NCBI GenBank assembly: GCA_902544525.1
Contig: CACCCN010000003.1
Coordinates: 1 to 64,000 of the forward strand
Source of the DNA: an uncultured Pelagibacteraceae bacterium
GTDB lineage: Bacteria > Pseudomonadota > Alphaproteobacteria > Pelagibacterales > AG-422-B15
DNA: 64,000 nucleotides
Direction of reading: 5' to 3'
The number at the start of each line of letters is the position of its first letter. Within the stretch, counting starts at the first letter, position 1. The position numbers and the translations under genes are program-made. Below are positions 54,733 to 63,417 of the stretch, piece by piece. The notes below the pieces were generated by a model. That model was not told the DNA's origin, made no database searches, and saw only the letters and a list, made by a program, of their open reading frames with translations.

Positions 54733-55384
54733 AGATTCTAATTCCGAAAATAATTTACCTAAAGAATTAATTGATCGCTATAAAAATTGGAAGTCAAATA
54801 CTTTCGATAAAAATAAAACTTTATATGAAGATCTTTCATTAAATGGACAAAAGCCATCTAGCATGATTATTTCATGTTGTGATTCTAGAGTTAATCCTAC
54901 CTCAATTTTTGGGGCGAAAGCAGGAGATTTTTTTATTCATAGAAATATTGCTAATTTAATTCCACCCTATAGCCCGGATAGTGATAATCATGGAACTTCG
55001 GCTGCAGTCGAATTCGCCGTTTGTGTATTAAAAGTCTCTCATATAATAATTTTAGGACATTCAAGCTGTGGAGGCATTAAAAGTGGTTATTATAATTGTA
55101 AAGGTGATGAATTGAATCATAAGTTACCATCCATAAATAAATGGCTTAAAGTTTTAGAGCCCGCATACAATGAATTAGAACAACAGTCGGACGATCAATT
55201 AATGATTAAAAGTCTAGAAAAACTTAGTATTATTAAATCGGTAAATAATTTAATGCAATTTCCTTGTGTTGAAAAATCTTTAGAGTCAAACGATATTTTG
55301 ATTCATGGTTTATGGAATGACATTGGCAAAGGTGAGTTGGAAATATTAAATCTAAATACGTTAACTTTTGAAAAACTTACATAA
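54719..55384 (+). CDS. Beta-class carbonic anhydrase
   Basis: 221 residues from the ATG giving [11 protein letters not shown]; a longer frame starts ten codons earlier inside glyS. Zinc ligands lie in [10 protein letters not shown] (Cys, with the catalytic Asp-Arg dyad) and LGHSSCGGI (His, Cys). [10 protein letters not shown] and [11 protein letters not shown] are typical beta-CA segments. It interconverts CO2 and bicarbonate in the cytoplasm. It overlaps the end of glyS by 14 bases and is followed by a tiny charged protein. Confidence 0.94.
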   Translation: MAKNKDSNSENNLPKELIDRYKNWKSNTFDKNKTLYEDLSLNGQKPSSMIISCCDSRVNPTSIFGAKAGDFFIHRNIANLIPPYSPDSDNHGTSAAVEFAVCVLKVSHIIILGHSSCGGIKSGYYNCKGDELNHKLPSINKWLKVLEPAYNELEQQSDDQLMIKSLEKLSIIKSVNNLMQFPCVEKSLESNDILIHGLWNDIGKGELEILNLNTLTFEKLT

Positions 55385-55392
55385 AATAAAAT

Positions 55393-55557
55393 ATGGGTGA
55401 TAAAAAAAATACTATAAAAGACTCATACGGAAGATACGTCGAAAAAAAATCTTTTGATGAATACTGGGATGAATTTCATAAGATTGAAAATCTATCAATG
55501 AAAGAATCAATACGTCAAAAGAAAGAAAGAGAAACTAAGTCAAAAAATAAAAAATAA
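55393..55557 (+). CDS. Small charged protein, 54 aa
   Basis: A 54-codon frame starting 8 bases after the carbonic anhydrase stop. The product is rich in Lys, Glu and aromatics in its first half (SYGRYVEKKSFDEYWDEFHKIE), then very basic (RQKKERETKSKNKK). No family recognised. Co-directional placement, fitting codon use and exact filling of the gap before the convergent gene support a real gene. Confidence 0.5.
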   Translation: MGDKKNTIKDSYGRYVEKKSFDEYWDEFHKIENLSMKESIRQKKERETKSKNKK

Positions 55558-55561
55558 TCTG

Positions 55562-56623
55562 TTACTTTATATTTTCGACAATTTTCCAAGCCATCTGTGA
55601 TAGGATCGGTACAAAAGCACCATATTGTTTAGCTTGATCACTTGAAGCAGTGCCATCCCTAACTCTACCAGCAATACCTTGCGTTATACCAGCTAAGCGA
55701 AACATATTATAAGCTAAAAAAAAGTCCCAGTTGTGAATTTCATTACGATTTGTTTTTTGATAATAAGCTTCGGCGTATTCATTTTCGTTAGGAATATTTA
55801 ACTCATCTAAGTTAGCACCAAAAATTCCAATTCCTTGAACCCCTAAAGGCATGCGCCATGTCATCATGTGGTAAGTAAAATCAGCAATTGGATGACCTAA
55901 TGTTGATAGTTCCCAGTCTAATATAGCAATGACCTCATTTGAATTTTTGTCAAAGACCATGTTATCTAATCTAAAATCACCATGAACAATAGATGTTTCT
56001 TCGCCAGGTGGAATATTTTGTGGCAACCACTCGATTAAGTTATCCATCTCAGGAATTAAAGTTGTCTCCGAGTCTTTATACTGTTTTGACCAACGAGCGA
56101 TTTGTCTAGCCATATAGTTTTCATATTTACCGTAATCACTTAGACCTATACTTTTGAAATCAGCATTATGTAATTTTGCTATCGTATCATTCATTGACCA
56201 ATAGATTTTATTTCTATTTTCACGACTACTCTTTGTTAATAATAAATCCCAAAAAATATTACCATCGACGTGGTCCATCAGAAAAAAAGGGGTACCTGCG
56301 ATACTGTCATCTTCACACAGACCATATGTTTGAGGTACAGGTACATCAGTTTTATTTAATGCAGTTATAACCTTATATTCACGGTCGACTGCATGAGCAG
56401 ATGCAAGAAGTTTTCCAGGTGGCTTTCTTCTTAGGACAAGGCTTTTTTTATCAGTAGTCAATAAGTAAGTAGGGTTTGATTGCCCACCTTTAAATTGTTT
56501 AATATCTAACAAGCTTGTGTTGCTACCAAAGAGGTTTTTAAGATACGACTCAATCGGACCATATTCTAGTTGAAGCTTTGGGTCGACATTTTTTGTTCCA
56601 CTAAACTGAGCACTTCTATCCAT
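55562..56623 (-). CDS. APH-family kinase resembling the N-terminal domain of ACAD10/11 (LvaA-like)
   Basis: 353 residues from the ATG giving MDRSAQF; a longer frame lies in purD and is rejected. KGGQSNPTYLLTTDKKSLVLRRKPPGKLLASAHAVDREYKV is the nucleotide-binding lobe; IVHGDFRLDNMVFD is the catalytic loop and AILDWELSTLGHPIADF the metal-binding Asp. These segments closely follow the kinase domain of mammalian ACAD11 and bacterial LvaA, which phosphorylate 4-hydroxyacyl-CoA. The ACAD partner may be the gene at 48142. It overlaps purD by 8 bases. Confidence 0.88.
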   Translation of the reverse strand: MDRSAQFSGTKNVDPKLQLEYGPIESYLKNLFGSNTSLLDIKQFKGGQSNPTYLLTTDKKSLVLRRKPPGKLLASAHAVDREYKVITALNKTDVPVPQTYGLCEDDSIAGTPFFLMDHVDGNIFWDLLLTKSSRENRNKIYWSMNDTIAKLHNADFKSIGLSDYGKYENYMARQIARWSKQYKDSETTLIPEMDNLIEWLPQNIPPGEETSIVHGDFRLDNMVFDKNSNEVIAILDWELSTLGHPIADFTYHMMTWRMPLGVQGIGIFGANLDELNIPNENEYAEAYYQKTNRNEIHNWDFFLAYNMFRLAGITQGIAGRVRDGTASSDQAKQYGAFVPILSQMAWKIVENIK

Positions 56624-57884
56624 TTTCAATTGCTCTCCATCCAATATCTTTTCTGTATGTACTTTCAGTCCAATCAATAGTGTCTATGGCCGAGTAAATA
56701 TTTTCTAAGGCCGATTTTAAATCACGATCACTACTAGTAACCGACAATACTCTCCCACCTACTGCTAAAACTTCATTATTTTTAAATTCTGTTCCCGCAT
56801 GAAATATTTCAATATTTTCATGGTCCTCAGCCGTATCTAAGCTTCTAATAATAGTACCTTTTTTATATTCTCCAGGATATCCATTGCTAGCTATAACTAC
56901 TGTTGCTACATGATTATTATTCCAGTCCGTATGAATTTTATGAATATTGCCTTCAATCGTTCCCAAAATTAATTCAACAATATCTGAGCGCAGTCTCAGC
57001 ATTAGAACTTGGCATTCAGGGTCACCAAAGCGAACATTATACTCAACTAACTTTGCGTAATTGTTTTTTATCATTACACCGGCATATAAAATGCCTTGAT
57101 AGGGCGTACCAAGATCACGCATTGCTTTTAAAGTCGGCTCTATCATTTCTTTATTTACTTGATCTTGTATTGCTTGAGTAAATACAGGAGCAGGTGAGTA
57201 GGCACCCATTCCACCAGTATTTGGTCCAGTATCACCATCACCAATTCTTTTATGATCTTGAGCACTAGATAATGGAATATAATTTTTGCCGTCCGTGAAT
57301 ACAAAATAACTTGCTTCTTCGCCATCCATAAACTCTTCAATGACTAGTTCACAGCCGGAACCAAATTTATCATTAAAAATGTCATTAATTGCATTAAGAC
57401 CTTCGTCCAATGTCGTAGCTATGGTAACACCTTTGCCCGCAGCTAATCCACTCGCCTTGATGACAACCGGCAACGTTTGTTTGTGAAGATAAGCTTCTGC
57501 TGCAGTTTTCTCTATAAAGTTTTTATATTTTGCTGTCGGTATATTGTATTGCGCACAAATATCTTTCATAAAAATTTTTGATCCCTCTAACTTCGCTGGA
57601 ACTTTTTTTGGCCCGAAAGCTTTGATATCTTTTGCTTCAAGAAAATCAACTACACCGTTCACGAGAGGAACTTCAGGACCGACCACCACCAAATCAATAG
57701 CTTTTTCAGTGCAAAAGTCATAAAGCATGTCAAAATTATTAATATCAAAATTATGTACTTCAGCAACATTGGATATGCCATAATTTCCTGGAGCACAAAA
57801 TAACTTAGTTAACTTTTGACTTTTTGTGATGGCATAACACAGAGCATGTTCTCTAGCACCATTTCCTAAAACTAAGATATTCAT
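56616..57884 (-). CDS. purD: Phosphoribosylamine-glycine ligase
   Basis: 422 residues, ATP-grasp enzyme. N-terminal NILVLGNGAREHAL, the ATP-grasp core LPVVIKASGLAAGKGVTIA, VIEEFMDGEEASYFVF, the substrate loop GDGDTGPNTGGMGAYSPAP, and NVRFGDPECQVLMLRL. It joins glycine to phosphoribosylamine in purine synthesis. It is divergent from xseA across a 53-base gap, as in other alphaproteobacteria. Confidence 0.97.
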   Translation of the reverse strand: MNILVLGNGAREHALCYAITKSQKLTKLFCAPGNYGISNVAEVHNFDINNFDMLYDFCTEKAIDLVVVGPEVPLVNGVVDFLEAKDIKAFGPKKVPAKLEGSKIFMKDICAQYNIPTAKYKNFIEKTAAEAYLHKQTLPVVIKASGLAAGKGVTIATTLDEGLNAINDIFNDKFGSGCELVIEEFMDGEEASYFVFTDGKNYIPLSSAQDHKRIGDGDTGPNTGGMGAYSPAPVFTQAIQDQVNKEMIEPTLKAMRDLGTPYQGILYAGVMIKNNYAKLVEYNVRFGDPECQVLMLRLRSDIVELILGTIEGNIHKIHTDWNNNHVATVVIASNGYPGEYKKGTIIRSLDTAEDHENIEIFHAGTEFKNNEVLAVGGRVLSVTSSDRDLKSALENIYSAIDTIDWTESTYRKDIGWRAIENG

Positions 57885-57937
57885 AATATTCTTTTTAGAC
57901 TATTTAATCTGATACTATATATTAGTTTATATCAAAA

Positions 57938-59296
57938 ATGATTAAAGAAAATATACCAGAGTATTCAGTAACTGAGCTTTCATCGGCTTTAAAGTCAACT
58001 ATTGAAGATAATTTTGGCTATGTAAGGATCAAAGGTGAATTATCAGGTATTAACAAACATTCCTCTGGTCACATATATCTTACATTAAAAGATGAGAATG
58101 CAATCATTAATGGGATTATTTGGCGGAGTAGCGTTGCAAAGATTAAAATTCAGCCAGAAGAGGGTTTAGAAGTAATATGTTCAGGTAAAATCAGTACAGG
58201 CTATAATCCTGGAAGATATCCAGGTAGATCTAATTACCAAATAACTATTGATAGTATGAAGCCAGCAGGGGTTGGAGCCTTAATGGCAATTCTAGAAGAA
58301 AGAAAACAAAAGTTAAAAATAGAGGGTTTATTTGAAGAAATTCATAAGAAAACACTTCCTAAGTATCCGACATCAATTGGAGTAATTACTTCACCAACAG
58401 GCGCTGTTCTTCAGGATATTAAACATCGTATCTCTGATCGGTTTCCATGCGATATTATTTTATGGCCTGTACCAGTTCAGGGTAATGATGCCGCAGAGCT
58501 TATTGAAAATGCTATTTCAGGTTTTAATACCCTTGATGAATCCAAAATACAAAAGCCAGATGTTATTATTCTTGCTAGAGGGGGCGGGAGTATTGAAGAT
58601 TTATGGTGCTTTAATGAAGAAGAAGTTGTGCGTGCAGTTTTTCAAAGTCGAATTCCAGTGATTTCTGCTATTGGCCATGAAACTGATACAACGTTAGTAG
58701 ATTACGCTGCTGATATGAGAGCTCCTACACCCACTGCAGCAGCTGAACTGGCAACGCCAGCAAAAGATATATTGATTACTGAATTATCAGAAAATAGCAA
58801 TAGGTTAAACTCAAGTATTAAAAATATTGTCTCTATGTCTAGAGAGAGAGTAGTAAGTGTTCAAAAACTTCTTCCAAGTTATCAAAATTTATTTAATCTT
58901 AAGTTGAATGACATAAATATTTTAGCACAAAGACTTCCAACAGCTATAAAGATATATTTACAAAATGAAATTACAAATCTACAAACTTCTTCATCAAAAC
59001 TAAATTTAAAAATATTAAAAGAAAAAATTAAAAATAGCCAAAATTCCTTATCAAGTTTAAAAAATCAATTAACTAATAATAGTAAAACTAATCTTAGTAC
59101 TCAGTCTAATAGAGTTCTATCTGCGAGTAAATTACTCGAAAGTTTGAGTTACAAGTCTGTAATTAAAAGAGGATTTTCAGTTGTTAGAAATAGTTCTAAC
59201 ATAATATTAACAAAAAAAACTGACGTACTAAATGATAAAAAGTTAAATGTAGAAACAAAATTTGGTACAATTAATGTAACGGTAGATAATGAATAA
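57938..59296 (+). CDS. xseA: Exodeoxyribonuclease VII large subunit
   Basis: 452 residues. An N-terminal OB-fold (YVRIKGELSGINKHSSGHIYLTLKDENAIINGIIW) binds single-stranded DNA; the catalytic domain has SPTGAVLQDIKHRISDRFP, ILARGGGSIEDLWCFNEE and SAIGHETDTTLVDYAADMRAPTPTAAAE; a long coiled-coil follows. It pairs with XseB, encoded at 49351. It overlaps the DUF2093 gene by 8 bases. Confidence 0.97.
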   Translation: MIKENIPEYSVTELSSALKSTIEDNFGYVRIKGELSGINKHSSGHIYLTLKDENAIINGIIWRSSVAKIKIQPEEGLEVICSGKISTGYNPGRYPGRSNYQITIDSMKPAGVGALMAILEERKQKLKIEGLFEEIHKKTLPKYPTSIGVITSPTGAVLQDIKHRISDRFPCDIILWPVPVQGNDAAELIENAISGFNTLDESKIQKPDVIILARGGGSIEDLWCFNEEEVVRAVFQSRIPVISAIGHETDTTLVDYAADMRAPTPTAAAELATPAKDILITELSENSNRLNSSIKNIVSMSRERVVSVQKLLPSYQNLFNLKLNDINILAQRLPTAIKIYLQNEITNLQTSSSKLNLKILKEKIKNSQNSLSSLKNQLTNNSKTNLSTQSNRVLSASKLLESLSYKSVIKRGFSVVRNSSNIILTKKTDVLNDKKLNVETKFGTINVTVDNE

Positions 59297-59492
59297 TATT
59301 AAAATTTTAGCAGAAATTATACTTGAACATGGTAGCTTTCATTTTGTAAAAAATGGTGATCATGTTTTATGTTCTATTACCAGTGAAGTTATACCAATAG
59401 AAGAATTAAAATATTGGAATGTTGAAAAGCAAGAGGTTTATGCATCACCAAAAATTGCGTTACAAAGATATAAAGAATTAAATGAAATTTAA
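59289..59492 (+). CDS. DUF2093 family protein
   Basis: 67 residues, a small family found almost only in alphaproteobacteria. Recognised by EHGSFHFVKNGDHVLCSITSEVIPIEELKYWNVEKQEVYASPKIAL (the GSF...VxCxVTGxxIPLxELRYWxVxRQE pattern). It often lies next to lpxK/xseA, and does so here. Function unknown. It overlaps both neighbouring genes. Confidence 0.9.
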   Translation: MNNIKILAEIILEHGSFHFVKNGDHVLCSITSEVIPIEELKYWNVEKQEVYASPKIALQRYKELNEI

Positions 59493-60279
59493 AATCTTAA
59501 TAATATTTATTTTTTTTTATATTCCCAATATTTGCTTTTCACAAACACTACCAGCGTCAATTTTACAAGGAGGACTAATTGTTGGCCAGCTTGATCAAGG
59601 CGATTCCTTAAAATTAAATGGCACAGATTTAAAAATTAGCCGGGATAAGCAGTTTGTTTTTGCTGTTGGCAGAGATGAATTAGGGCCAATGAATATCACT
59701 GTTTTAAAAAATAATGAGGTGATATCAATCAATCAAATAAAAGTAATTGAAAGAGAATATGAAATACAAAGAATTAACGGTTTGCCTAAAAAAATGGTAT
59801 CGCCAGACGAGGAAGTTCTTAAGCGTATAATTGCTGACAACAAAATTATTGTTAATGCAAAAAAACTCGATTTAGATAATACTTATTTTTCAAATTCTTT
59901 TATGATTCCTACTGAAGGAATCATTTCTGGTGTTTTTGGCAGTCAACGAATACTAAATGATGTCCCAAAGAGTCCACATAAAGGTTTAGATATTGCTGCT
60001 CCTGAGGGGCAAACTGTAGTATCAACCAACAATGGCGTAATAACACTTGCTGAAGATGATCTATACTATACTGGAGGAACAATCATTATTGATCATGGAC
60101 ATGGAGTTAAGTCCATTTACGCACATTTACTTACAGTCGATGTAAAAGTTGGTCAAAAAATTACTAAAGGTGAACCAATTGGAAAAGTTGGATCAACTGG
60201 AAGATCAACGGGACCGCACTTGCATTGGGGAGTAATGTGGTTTGATGAATACGTTGATCCTCAGCTTTTAATTAATTAA
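59482..60279 (+). CDS. M23-family metallopeptidase (LytM-type), secreted
   Basis: 265 residues with a signal peptide (residues ~3-20, ILIIFIFFYIPNICFS). The C-terminal ~110 residues hold the M23 zinc motifs: SPHKGLDIAAPEG (His, Asp) and GPHLHWGVMW (HxH). The N-terminal part is a beta domain found in periplasmic LytM proteins. It cuts peptidoglycan cross-bridges or, if partnered, regulates amidases. It overlaps DUF2093 by 11 bases. Confidence 0.93.
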   Translation: MKFKILIIFIFFYIPNICFSQTLPASILQGGLIVGQLDQGDSLKLNGTDLKISRDKQFVFAVGRDELGPMNITVLKNNEVISINQIKVIEREYEIQRINGLPKKMVSPDEEVLKRIIADNKIIVNAKKLDLDNTYFSNSFMIPTEGIISGVFGSQRILNDVPKSPHKGLDIAAPEGQTVVSTNNGVITLAEDDLYYTGGTIIIDHGHGVKSIYAHLLTVDVKVGQKITKGEPIGKVGSTGRSTGPHLHWGVMWFDEYVDPQLLIN

Positions 60280-60305
60280 TAAATACAATAAACAAAAATA
60301 AGAAC

Positions 60306-61190
60306 TTATGTTTTCCATCTATCGTGTAACCAAAAATATTGACCAGGATTTTCAGAAATTTTTTTTTCAAAAAATTGATTAATTTCATTGGTAACCAGTT
60401 GAATGCTTTCATCATTATTTTCGAAGTCATTCATATTTAGCGGAGAATAAAATTCAACATTAAATGTAGATTTTTCTTCTCTACTTACCCACGCAAGATA
60501 GATTTTACACTTATATTTTAGTCCTAGCTGAGCCGGCAAGCTTGTAGTCTTTGAATTAAGATTAAAAAAGTTACTATCGACCCCTGTGGTAAGTCTTAAG
60601 TCTGATAGTAAAGCAAGAGAATTACCAGATTTAAAGTCTCGGATTATTTTTTTAGTACCAATCATATTCTTTTCATAGCATTTAACGCTGTATTTATTTC
60701 TAAGGTTATTAATAATTTTTTTTGTAAACGGATTATTAGGCTGCCTTACAATACCTGATACTCTGTCTGAATTTTTTCGACATGTGATACCCATTACTTC
60801 CCAATTTGCATTATGCGATGAAACAAGAATATGTCTCTCACCTGAGTTAAAAAAATCCCTAGAGAAATTATTATCAATTAAATTAATACGCCGATTATTT
60901 TTTTTTGATAATTTAGCAAAATGAGAGTATTCCGCAGTGACTCTGCCAAAATTATCCCAAGTATTATTAGCTACTTCATTATACCAATCATCTTCTTTAT
61001 ATGGGAATGCTAATTTTAAATTTTTTTTAATAATATTATTCACCGAGAGTCTTGGGCCAATAAATCTCGCTAAAGATGAGCCAATATCGCTAGCAAAGTT
61101 TAATGGCAATATTCTAAAAAATGCAAATATAAAAAGTGTAATTAGTCCTTCAATTGGATACTTTACTAGATAATTAAAAAGCTTTTTCAT
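60306..61190 (-). CDS. Lipid A biosynthesis acyltransferase (LpxL/HtrB-like)
   Basis: 294 residues. An N-terminal membrane anchor (residues ~12-32) is followed by the acyltransferase HX4D/E motif, here SSHNANWEVMGI (His then Glu five residues later), and a conserved GNSLALLSDLRL segment. It adds a secondary acyl chain to lipid A precursor on the inner membrane. It is the last gene of the minus-strand lipid A/Kdo operon and follows lpxK by 4 bases. Confidence 0.9.
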   Translation of the reverse strand: MKKLFNYLVKYPIEGLITLFIFAFFRILPLNFASDIGSSLARFIGPRLSVNNIIKKNLKLAFPYKEDDWYNEVANNTWDNFGRVTAEYSHFAKLSKKNNRRINLIDNNFSRDFFNSGERHILVSSHNANWEVMGITCRKNSDRVSGIVRQPNNPFTKKIINNLRNKYSVKCYEKNMIGTKKIIRDFKSGNSLALLSDLRLTTGVDSNFFNLNSKTTSLPAQLGLKYKCKIYLAWVSREEKSTFNVEFYSPLNMNDFENNDESIQLVTNEINQFFEKKISENPGQYFWLHDRWKT

Positions 61191-61194
61191 TCAA

Positions 61195-62169
61195 CTATTT
61201 TAAAATTTTTTCAATAAAAACTTCTTTATTTTTTATATCCAAATCAATTGGGAATTGTTTAATAAATTTTTTTTGACTATCGCTAAGCCTTACCCAATCT
61301 TTAGAGGTTGTATAAATTTCATTATTATTTTTATTTGCTTCATTAATAATATTTTTTATTTCTGAGCTACTATAATTATAGTGATCAGGATAACTAAATT
61401 TTTTAGTTAGTTTGAATCTATAGTTTTCTAAAGTTTTAAAAAAATTATCATTATCCGCTATACCGCTGAAGGCAATAATTGATCTATTATTGCCATCAAT
61501 TTCACTTAAGATTTCAGCTTTAAAAAAACTATTTTTTAAATTTGAAGAGATTTTCGTTTTATCATGACCAATAATCAAGAATATATAGTCCTTTAGTAGG
61601 ACTGGCAGAATTCTCTCTCTCAAAGGTCCAGCTGGTAGTAAAAATTTATTTCCAAATCCACGTCTGCCATTAATAGTAACAACACATTTAGTCTTATATA
61701 TCGAGTTATCTTGTAGGCCATCATCTAGTATAATTAAATCTGGATTTTCATTCTCAATAATCTCATCTATGGCATCTTTTCTATTAGAACATATAAAGGT
61801 TGTTACTTTATTAGAGTAAAGTAATGCTTCATCACCAACATCAATAGATAAGTGCTTATCTTGATCAACTTTAATTGTTCCTTTTAGTTTCCCTTTATAG
61901 CCTTTTAAAAGCACAACGATTTTTTTATCAGGCAACATTTTAATAATACTTAGTGCTACTGACGTTTTACCTGAGCCTCCAACAACAAGATTGCCTATAC
62001 AAATAATTGGTATGTTAAAATGATACTGCTTTTGAAAAAAATTTTTAATATTAAAGACAATATAATAAATAATTGAAAATGGTAAAAATATAAAAGAAAT
62101 AAAAGTATAGATTAAACTTTTACTATACCAAATATTTAAAAAAAAATTATTTAAAATTTTATAAATCAT
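61195..62169 (-). CDS. lpxK: Tetraacyldisaccharide 4'-kinase
   Basis: 324 residues. An N-terminal membrane segment, then a P-loop-like VVGGSGKTSVALSII, LKGYKGKLKGTIKV, DVGDEALLY and ILDDGLQDNSIYKTKCVVTI, the DDG(L/F)Q motif characteristic of LpxK. It phosphorylates the 4' position of lipid IVA. It overlaps the waaA gene by 11 bases. Confidence 0.95.
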   Translation of the reverse strand: MIYKILNNFFLNIWYSKSLIYTFISFIFLPFSIIYYIVFNIKNFFQKQYHFNIPIICIGNLVVGGSGKTSVALSIIKMLPDKKIVVLLKGYKGKLKGTIKVDQDKHLSIDVGDEALLYSNKVTTFICSNRKDAIDEIIENENPDLIILDDGLQDNSIYKTKCVVTINGRRGFGNKFLLPAGPLRERILPVLLKDYIFLIIGHDKTKISSNLKNSFFKAEILSEIDGNNRSIIAFSGIADNDNFFKTLENYRFKLTKKFSYPDHYNYSSSEIKNIINEANKNNNEIYTTSKDWVRLSDSQKKFIKQFPIDLDIKNKEVFIEKILK

Positions 62170-63415
62170 TTACTAAAATACTAGTGTTGAGATGTTGCAT
62201 TATATCTCTAATTATATCAGCTGACTCAATATCAATTTTTCTTTTTAGCTCTTCTTCATTTGCAGGCAAATCATTGTAGCATTTCATTATTTTTACCTGA
62301 AGCTGTCTTGGATTATCAACTAATTCAGTGATGTGTAAATGATTTAGGGTTTCATAAACTTCTAAAAAGTTTTCAATATGTTTACCATGAAATATATTAT
62401 TACAAAAATAAGCAGCTTCAATAGGGTTTTGTCCACCATGAGGAACAAGGCTTCCACCTATAAAAGTAATATCAGCTAACTTATAAAATAGACCTAACTC
62501 GCCAAAAGTATCTGCTAAATAAATATCAGTATCATCATTAATCGTCTCATTTTTAGATCTTGTAGCAAATTTACAATTTAGTATCTCTTTTGTTAGGTTG
62601 GATCTATTCGGGTGTCGTGGTACTAAAATACATAAAAATTCTCTATTCGTATGTCTTATTTTCTGAGTTAGGTTTGAAATGATCATCTCTTCACCAGGAT
62701 GAGTACTTGCTGCAAGGAAAACTTTGCGACCTATTATGGTATTTTTTAAACTATTATAATTTTCTTCATTAACTTCTAACTTATTACTACTGAATTTTAT
62801 ATTACCTGTATAAAAAGTTTGATTGATACCTAGTCGCTTATAAAATAGTGCACTTTCCTTATTTTGTGTTAAGCATAAATCGTAATTATTAAAAATTAAT
62901 TTTGAAGTTTTCTTAAATCTAAGCCATTTATTATAAGATTTAAGAGTCATCCTTCCATTAATGACTGCCAACATTATTCCCATTTTTTTTATTTGATTAA
63001 TTAAATTTGGCCAGATTTCAGATTCTATAAAAATTGCAGATTTAGGTTTCCAATATTTTAAAAATCGACTGTTAAATAATGGAACATCTAATGGTAAATA
63101 TTGGTGTATAGTTTTTGAGCTAAGTTTACCTTTTAAGATAAGAGCTGAGCTTGTTGTTCCAGATGTCAATAAGATCTGTTTCACTGAAGTGATTTTCTCG
63201 ATTTCATTAATCACTGGCAATGCAGAAAGACATTCACCTACACTAGCCGCATGAATCCAAATGAGGTCGCCACTTTTACGTTCAACACTCGGCTTACCGA
63301 ATCTTTCGTTGTACCTTCCTTGATCTTCTTTTTTTAACTTAATTCTTCTTTTTATATAAATGCTATAAAAAGGTATTAATAATGTAGATATTAAATAATA
63401 AATTTTTAAAAGCAT
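62159..63415 (-). CDS. waaA: 3-deoxy-D-manno-octulosonic acid (Kdo) transferase
   Basis: 418 residues. N-terminal membrane anchor (residues ~4-20), then WIHAASVGECLSALPVINEI, the catalytic base region FIESEIWPNLI, LAASTHPGEEMIISN, CILVPRHPNR and the C-terminal GGSLVPHGGQNPIEAAYF. It transfers Kdo from CMP-Kdo to lipid IVA. It is followed by lpxK and preceded, 2 bases away, by the DUF374 acyltransferase gene. Confidence 0.96.
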   Translation of the reverse strand: MLLKIYYLISTLLIPFYSIYIKRRIKLKKEDQGRYNERFGKPSVERKSGDLIWIHAASVGECLSALPVINEIEKITSVKQILLTSGTTSSALILKGKLSSKTIHQYLPLDVPLFNSRFLKYWKPKSAIFIESEIWPNLINQIKKMGIMLAVINGRMTLKSYNKWLRFKKTSKLIFNNYDLCLTQNKESALFYKRLGINQTFYTGNIKFSSNKLEVNEENYNSLKNTIIGRKVFLAASTHPGEEMIISNLTQKIRHTNREFLCILVPRHPNRSNLTKEILNCKFATRSKNETINDDTDIYLADTFGELGLFYKLADITFIGGSLVPHGGQNPIEAAYFCNNIFHGKHIENFLEVYETLNHLHITELVDNPRQLQVKIMKCYNDLPANEEELKRKIDIESADIIRDIMQHLNTSILVNDL

Positions 63416-63417
63416 AA

